From contig NZ_LFIQ01000119.1 in the NCBI RefSeq assembly GCF_001189245.1, forward strand, positions 322,575 through 386,574: a stretch of 64,000 bases of DNA. The letters are read 5' to 3'. Source of the stretch: Bradyrhizobium pachyrhizi (GTDB taxonomy: Bacteria; Pseudomonadota; Alphaproteobacteria; Rhizobiales; Xanthobacteraceae). Positions within the stretch are counted from its first letter, which is position 1; each line of letters starts with the position of its first letter. Positions 59,461-64,000 of the stretch are shown piece by piece. The notes under the pieces were generated by a model that was not told the origin of the DNA, made no database searches, and saw nothing but the letters and a program-made list of their open reading frames with translations. A program made the translations under genes and the position numbers.

Positions 59461-60734
59461 CATCAATTGGCTTGGCGGAATCGACTCCCGCGGCAGGTAT
59501 GCTGCCGGCAACCGAATCCGCCGAGGCAACTGTCCGCGACCGGTGGCCCCGCCTTCACGGACACATTCCTGCGCTCGACGGAGTGCGGGGACTTGCCATC
59601 GTGTTGGTGATGCTACTGCACTTCGTCGGCAACACGTTGCCGACCAACGCTGTCGAGAAGATCGTCGTCGGAATCACCAACTACGGCTCCTATGGCGTCG
59701 AGTTGTTCTTCGTCCTGTCCGGCTTTCTCATCACCGGAATCCTCTATGATTCACGGGAGGAGCCGAACTTCTTTCGCAATTTCTATATACGGCGAGTGCT
59801 GCGTATTTTTCCGCTCTATTATGGCGTGCTCGCGCTCGTCTTCTTCGTCGCTCCGCTTTTGAGCCCGCTGCGTGGTCCGACCCTCGACTATCTGATAGAT
59901 CGCCAGGCCTGGGCCTGGCTGTACGGAGTCAATGTCTACATCGCATGGAACGGTGACTGGTCATTCTCGTATCTGGAGCATCTCTGGTCGCTTTGCATCG
60001 AAGAACATTTCTATTTCTTCTGGCCGCTCGTCGTATATCTGGTCGCGAAGCAACCGAGAAAGTTGATTGTGGTCAGCCTCGGCCTATCGGTCGCTGCGAT
60101 GCTCGCTCGCCTGGGCGGCTCCTTGGCCGGACTTAGCTGGTGGACAACCTATGTGTTGACACCGTTTCGGCTGGACGGTCTGGCACTCGGCGCCTTTCTC
60201 GCCGTGGTGGTCCGACAACAGGGCGGACTTCAGCGACTTGTGGGCGCCCTTCCATACGTTGCGACCTCTGCATTTGCCTTGCTATCCCTGACTTTCATCT
60301 GGACGCGCCTGGTGACCGACCAAGGTAACGCTTTCGTCCTTCCGGTTCGGTCTTCCATCATCACCGTGCTGTTGGCTTGTCTCCTCATCTGGGTGCTTGT
60401 TGCGCCAAGGCGTTCCTTGGTATCGCGCCTTTTCTGCAGCCGACCCTTGATGCTTCTCGGGACCTATAGCTACGGCCTATACGTCTACCATCACTTCATA
60501 TCATACTACCTTGTGACTCATCGAACCGAACTGACACTCGGCGAATGGCTTGGCTCTCACAGCGCAGCCGTGGCAATACAGGCGACAGCGGGCGCGCTCG
60601 TCTCGCTGCTAATCGCTTATCTGAGCTATGAATTCGTCGAAAAGCGCTTCCTGGACCTGAAGCGGTTCTTCAACGCTCGGCGCGCCGTTGCTGCTGGCGA
60701 AGCGTTGGCGCCTTCCCATCCGTACCGCAACTGA
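59457..60734 (+). CDS. Acyltransferase 3 family (OafA-like) membrane protein
   Basis: A 425-residue integral membrane acyltransferase with about ten hydrophobic segments that O-acetylates surface polysaccharide. Landmarks are IPALDGVRGLAIVLVMLLHFVG near the N-terminus (the HxG-type region), YGVELFFVLSGFLITGILYDS, FYIRRVLRIFPLYYGVL and LWSLCIEEHFYFFWPLVVYL. It is co-transcribed with the Wza-type gene through a four-base overlap. Its last 65 bases overlap the end of the convergent glycosyltransferase gene. Confidence 0.94.
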   Translation: MTSIGLAESTPAAGMLPATESAEATVRDRWPRLHGHIPALDGVRGLAIVLVMLLHFVGNTLPTNAVEKIVVGITNYGSYGVELFFVLSGFLITGILYDSREEPNFFRNFYIRRVLRIFPLYYGVLALVFFVAPLLSPLRGPTLDYLIDRQAWAWLYGVNVYIAWNGDWSFSYLEHLWSLCIEEHFYFFWPLVVYLVAKQPRKLIVVSLGLSVAAMLARLGGSLAGLSWWTTYVLTPFRLDGLALGAFLAVVVRQQGGLQRLVGALPYVATSAFALLSLTFIWTRLVTDQGNAFVLPVRSSIITVLLACLLIWVLVAPRRSLVSRLFCSRPLMLLGTYSYGLYVYHHFISYYLVTHRTELTLGEWLGSHSAAVAIQATAGALVSLLIAYLSYEFVEKRFLDLKRFFNARRAVAAGEALAPSHPYRN

Positions 60735-61965
60735 TGGCGAGCCTCGTACGGTAAAAACCCTCGAGAGCGTGAGCTGCTGAACTCCAGGCATACTTGCTTT
60801 CGGCCAAAAGCCTTGCGGAACGTCCGAGATCCGCAGCGCGATCGGCATCGCCCAGCAGGCCGCTGACACGGGCGGCAAAGCTCTCGACATCGTCCGCGAT
60901 CATGATGTCACGATCCGGCACGGCCTCGATCCCCTCGGCGCCCAAGGTTGTCGAGACGATTGCCTTGCCCATCGCCATAGCCTCGACAATCTTAAGCCGT
61001 GTCCCGCCTCCCAATCGCAGAGGGACGACGACGACTGCCGCCTCGGCGAGATGCGGTCTCAAATCCGGCACGAAGCCGGTGAACTCGATTCGGGGACCTG
61101 CCAGCGCTAACAGGGCGGAGGGCGGCGAACCGCCAATGATCTTGCAACGCGCATCCGGATGGCTGGCCGCGATGCGCGGCCATATATCGTTGATGAAGTG
61201 GATGACACCGTCGACATTCGGTGCATATGACAAGAGGCCAAAGAACACGACAGTGCGTCCGTCAGGCTTCGGATCGTCGGCACGCGGGCGATAGAACTCG
61301 ATATCCGCGGCATTTGGAATGACAGTAGTCCTGGCTTCCGGCATTTCTTCAAGCAGCCGACGTTCGTCAGTCGCGCTGCACAGATAGACGCCATCCGCGT
61401 CACGATAGGTCCCGAGCTCCTCCTTCCGAAGCTTGCGCCAATTGACCTCGGAATAAAGGCGACGAAACAGACTGTCGCCGCTTTGGGCGTACTGGCGGGC
61501 AAGGTCGTAGTCGATATTGTGAGAATCCACGACCAATACCGGAAGCTTCTCTCCTGCCGGCGCCTTGCGCAGCTCGTAGTGTCCAAGGAACGTGAACTCG
61601 AGATTAACCACGTCGAAGCGCGTCGACCCCAGCAAGTCGTCCAGCGTCTGACGCACTACGTCTGCCGTGATTCGCAAACGCTCGAAGCTGAGGGGCGATA
61701 CCAGGGAGCGCAGTTGAAGCAGGCGCTTCGGCATCCCATCGCGACCGAACGGGTTACGCACGAGCACCACCTTGCGGCAGTAGGCCTGCATGGCAGTTCG
61801 GCATTCCTCGATGTCGTGCTCGTCATCCACGAGCATGACTGACGTCAGGTCGTGACGTTGAGCCAATTCCGTCATCAAACCGTGCATGCGTGCCTGCGCG
61901 CCGATCCGCGGCGGGCTCGCAGGCATCTGTGACACGAAGAGAACATTTAGGCGGTCTGAGTGCAT
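60670..61965 (-). CDS. Family 4 glycosyltransferase
   Basis: A 431-residue GT-B fold glycosyltransferase. The N-terminal domain has NVLFVSQMPASPPRIGAQARMHGL and VVNLEFTFLGHYELRK. The C-terminal domain has TVVFFGLLSYAPNVDGVIHFINDIWP, the DARCKIIGGSPP strand and FTGFVPDLRPHLAEAAVVVVPLRLGGGTRLKIVEAMAMGKAIVSTTLGAEGI with the conserved E-x7-E-like region. I use the ATG at 61965. The C-terminus is basic and overlaps the acyltransferase gene tail to tail by 65 bases. It probably adds one sugar of the repeat unit. Confidence 0.9.
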   Translation of the reverse strand: MHSDRLNVLFVSQMPASPPRIGAQARMHGLMTELAQRHDLTSVMLVDDEHDIEECRTAMQAYCRKVVLVRNPFGRDGMPKRLLQLRSLVSPLSFERLRITADVVRQTLDDLLGSTRFDVVNLEFTFLGHYELRKAPAGEKLPVLVVDSHNIDYDLARQYAQSGDSLFRRLYSEVNWRKLRKEELGTYRDADGVYLCSATDERRLLEEMPEARTTVIPNAADIEFYRPRADDPKPDGRTVVFFGLLSYAPNVDGVIHFINDIWPRIAASHPDARCKIIGGSPPSALLALAGPRIEFTGFVPDLRPHLAEAAVVVVPLRLGGGTRLKIVEAMAMGKAIVSTTLGAEGIEAVPDRDIMIADDVESFAARVSGLLGDADRAADLGRSARLLAESKYAWSSAAHALEGFYRTRLAISCGTDGKAPTLRQQQRRAER

Positions 61966-62234
61966 CGATCCAAACCTGCCTGCCACATCGGCAGGTACTG
62001 AGATGCTCGCTGGGGCCCACATTCACACAGCTCGGCTTACTCAATGCTTAAGCCGGAGCTTTGCGTTAATAGTTGCCGCGTTCCTCTTAACGAAACAATG
62101 ATAGAAAGGCGGCGTATCCATTTATCCGCTTGGATTTTCGACGTAGAAGCATTGCCGAAGCAGTCTTGGTAGGTTCTCCGCAACGTTACCTCGTGCGGGC
62201 CAGCTCAAGCTCAAGCCGCGAAGGCGACGATTGA

Positions 62235-64000
62235 ATGTGCGGTATCTCCGGTATCATCGGCCGGCTTGACGAAAACAACCGGGCCGCGCTCGCTCGGATG
62301 AGCAAGGCCATGATCCATCGCGGGCCGGACGGCCATGGCTCGTGGGCTTCAACGCCGGATGCCCGCGGCTGGGGTGTCATGCTTGATCACCGCCGTCTCT
62401 CGATCCTTGATCTGTCGTCCGCCGGCGCTCAACCGATGGTGGACGATACAACCGGGCACGTGATTTCGTTCAACGGCGAAATCTACAACTATGTCGCCCT
62501 GCGCAAACGCCTCGAGAGCGAAGGACAATCTTTTCGGTCTAGCGGCGACACCGCCGTCATGCTGCGGGCACTCGGGCTGCATGGCCTGGAGGCAGTCGGA
62601 TGGCTGCGCGGCATGTTCGCATTCGCAAGCTGGGATCCGCAACAGCGACGACTTCTGCTCGCGCGCGACCAGCTCGGCATCAAGCCGCTCTATATCGCAC
62701 AGTCCAGTAATCCGAACACGACGTGGTCGCTGATCTTTGCATCCGAACTACGTGCATTGCTGGCCTCAGGCTTGCTCGGAACGCCGCGCCTTGATCCGCA
62801 GGCGGTTGCGAGCAATGTATGGAACGGGTTTGTTGTCGGCCCTTGCACCACGGTCCAGGGTGTTGAACTTCTTGCGCCGGGTCACTACGCCGAGTTTGAC
62901 GGGGCAGGCCGTAAAATAAGCGAGCACGATTTCTGGCGCATTCCCGGAGAGTCGCCAAAGCCGACAATGGACGAAGCGACGCTTGCCTCGATCCTCGACG
63001 AAGGGATGAGGCTTCACCTCGCCAGTGATGTGCCGCTCGCGGTTTTCCTGTCGGGCGGCATCGATTCCTCCGCGATGGCGAATCTCGCGCAACTGACCGC
63101 TGACGCCCCGGTTCATACTTTCACGCTCGCGTTCGAGGACCAGCAGTTCAACGAAGCGCCGTTCGCAAGGCAGACCGCTGCGGCAATCGGCACTCAGCAT
63201 CATGAGGTAGTGTTGTCCGAGCAGCGGTTCGTCGACAGTCTGGACGACGCCCTCGATAGTCTCGACCAGCCAACCTTCGATGGACTGAACGCCTATTTCA
63301 TCTCCCGGGCTATTCGCGAAGCAGGCTTTACCGTCGCGCTGTCGGGAACCGGGGGCGACGAGCTGTTCGGCGGGTATCCGACGTATCGCGATCTTCCGAT
63401 CTTGCAGCAGTGGTGTCATCGGGGCCGCGCCTTTCCAAGAAAATGGCAAGCCAAGGCTGCAGCCTTGCTGACATGGCCCTTGCGACGATCCTCGCATCCC
63501 GTAGCGCCTCAAACGCGCTGGGCGAAGCTTCCGGATATGGTCGATCGTAGCGAGGATCTGCTGGCGTTATACCAGATGGCCTACGCACTCTTCCTGCCTG
63601 GATTTCAGGGTGAATTGCTTGCACCGGATTTCGCGAGCGCGCTCGTGGACGGCCTTCCCGACGCGATGCGCCGGCGGCTGATGGCCGAAACGGCAGGCCG
63701 TACCCCTGTTTCCGCTATTAGCGTGATGGAACAACGTCTCTTTTTGGGTGAACGCCTCCTGCGCGATAATGATGCAGCAAGCATGGCCAGTTCGCTCGAG
63801 CAGCGCGTTCCGCTGGTCGACCACGTATTGTTTGAAAGCGTCGACGCCCTGTCGGACCAAGCGCGATATCAGCCCTTGGGGCGCAAAGATATGCTTCGGC
63901 GGATCGGATTGCGCGGTCTCGATCCTGCGCTCTTCGAGCGCCCAAAGACCGGCTTCGTCATGCCCTTTGACCGGTGGATTCGCCGCGGATTGAAGGACGC
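62235..64000 (+). CDS. asnB: Asparagine synthase (glutamine-hydrolysing), partial at right edge
   Basis: At least 588 residues, open at the window end. The start MCGISGIIGRLDENNRAAL exposes Cys2, the glutaminase nucleophile, after Met removal. HRGPDGHGSWASTPD, LDHRRLSILDLSSAGAQPM and ISFNGEIYNYVALRKRLESEG are typical N-terminal motifs. The synthase domain has VFLSGGIDSSAMANLA (ATP-pyrophosphatase loop) and LSGTGGDELFGGYPTYRD. In polysaccharide loci such enzymes often amidate uronic acids rather than make asparagine, so the acceptor is uncertain. The gene is divergent from the GT4 gene. Confidence 0.94.
   Translation, partial: MCGISGIIGRLDENNRAALARMSKAMIHRGPDGHGSWASTPDARGWGVMLDHRRLSILDLSSAGAQPMVDDTTGHVISFNGEIYNYVALRKRLESEGQSFRSSGDTAVMLRALGLHGLEAVGWLRGMFAFASWDPQQRRLLLARDQLGIKPLYIAQSSNPNTTWSLIFASELRALLASGLLGTPRLDPQAVASNVWNGFVVGPCTTVQGVELLAPGHYAEFDGAGRKISEHDFWRIPGESPKPTMDEATLASILDEGMRLHLASDVPLAVFLSGGIDSSAMANLAQLTADAPVHTFTLAFEDQQFNEAPFARQTAAAIGTQHHEVVLSEQRFVDSLDDALDSLDQPTFDGLNAYFISRAIREAGFTVALSGTGGDELFGGYPTYRDLPILQQWCHRGRAFPRKWQAKAAALLTWPLRRSSHPVAPQTRWAKLPDMVDRSEDLLALYQMAYALFLPGFQGELLAPDFASALVDGLPDAMRRRLMAETAGRTPVSAISVMEQRLFLGERLLRDNDAASMASSLEQRVPLVDHVLFESVDALSDQARYQPLGRKDMLRRIGLRGLDPALFERPKTGFVMPFDRWIRRGLKD

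Overview
The window reads as chromosomal DNA of a GC-rich alphaproteobacterium, most likely Bradyrhizobium or a close relative. The grounds are the protein types, the many fused and multiple ABC uptake systems, the very high third-position GC that produces long antisense shadow frames, and a typical intergenic palindromic element of that group at 611-710. No rRNA, tRNA, CRISPR array, transposase or phage gene was recognised.

Region 1 (1-10120) is an organosulfur and flavin-enzyme region. It holds a flavin reductase, a serine O-acetyltransferase, a minus-strand operon (FAD oxidoreductase, TauD-type dioxygenase, SsuABC-like transporter), an NtaA/DszA-type flavin monooxygenase and a MetQ/NlpA-type binding protein. 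Two genes here are damaged. The transporter ATPase has a one-base frameshift that separates its start from its Walker A motif. A small methyltransferase has lost its SAM-binding core in frame.

Region 2 (10117-17741) is a sugar-uptake locus: ROK repressor and SDR dehydrogenase on one strand, and a divergent binding protein, double-NBD ATPase, permease and OprB porin on the other. A palindrome over the promoter -10 is the likely ROK operator.

Region 3 (17884-32625) is the most interesting part. A Liv-type transporter, including one 844-residue permease-ATPase-ATPase fusion, lies with the three oxamate carbamoyltransferase components (FdrA/AllF, YlbE/AllG, YlbF/AllH) and a carbamate kinase. Next to them are a PuuE-like cyclic-amide hydrolase, a cytosine-deaminase-like amidohydrolase, a TetR regulator and a gamma-glutamyltransferase. 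The C-terminal domain of FdrA is a separate 63-codon gene placed upstream of ylbE. A 16-bp palindrome of pattern GTAANAANNTTNTTAC lies in the spacer of three promoters and links the cluster into one probable regulon. I infer a pathway that opens a cyclic ureide, forms a carbamoylated acid and recovers ATP from carbamoyl phosphate. The Liv binding-protein gene is frameshifted in its signal peptide.

Region 4 (32804-35104) has a soluble CadC-like winged-helix/TPR regulator and an unrecognised protein.

Region 5 (35130-64000) is a large exopolysaccharide or O-antigen locus: WecG/TagA and family-2 glycosyltransferases, Wzc-type chain-length/autokinase protein, WecB, a CgeB-like transferase, a flippase, CDP-sugar and C-methyl-sugar enzymes (RfbF, methyltransferase, 3,5-epimerase, NAD epimerase, PIG-L deacetylase, DUF4910 protein), a FemAB/GNAT-like protein, a secreted beta-helix protein, an O-antigen ligase, a Wza-type export lipoprotein, acyltransferase 3, a GT4 glycosyltransferase and an asparagine synthase that runs off the right edge. 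Its intergenic regions carry twin 35-bp repeats, a CtrA-like site and recurring TTCGTTAA octamers.
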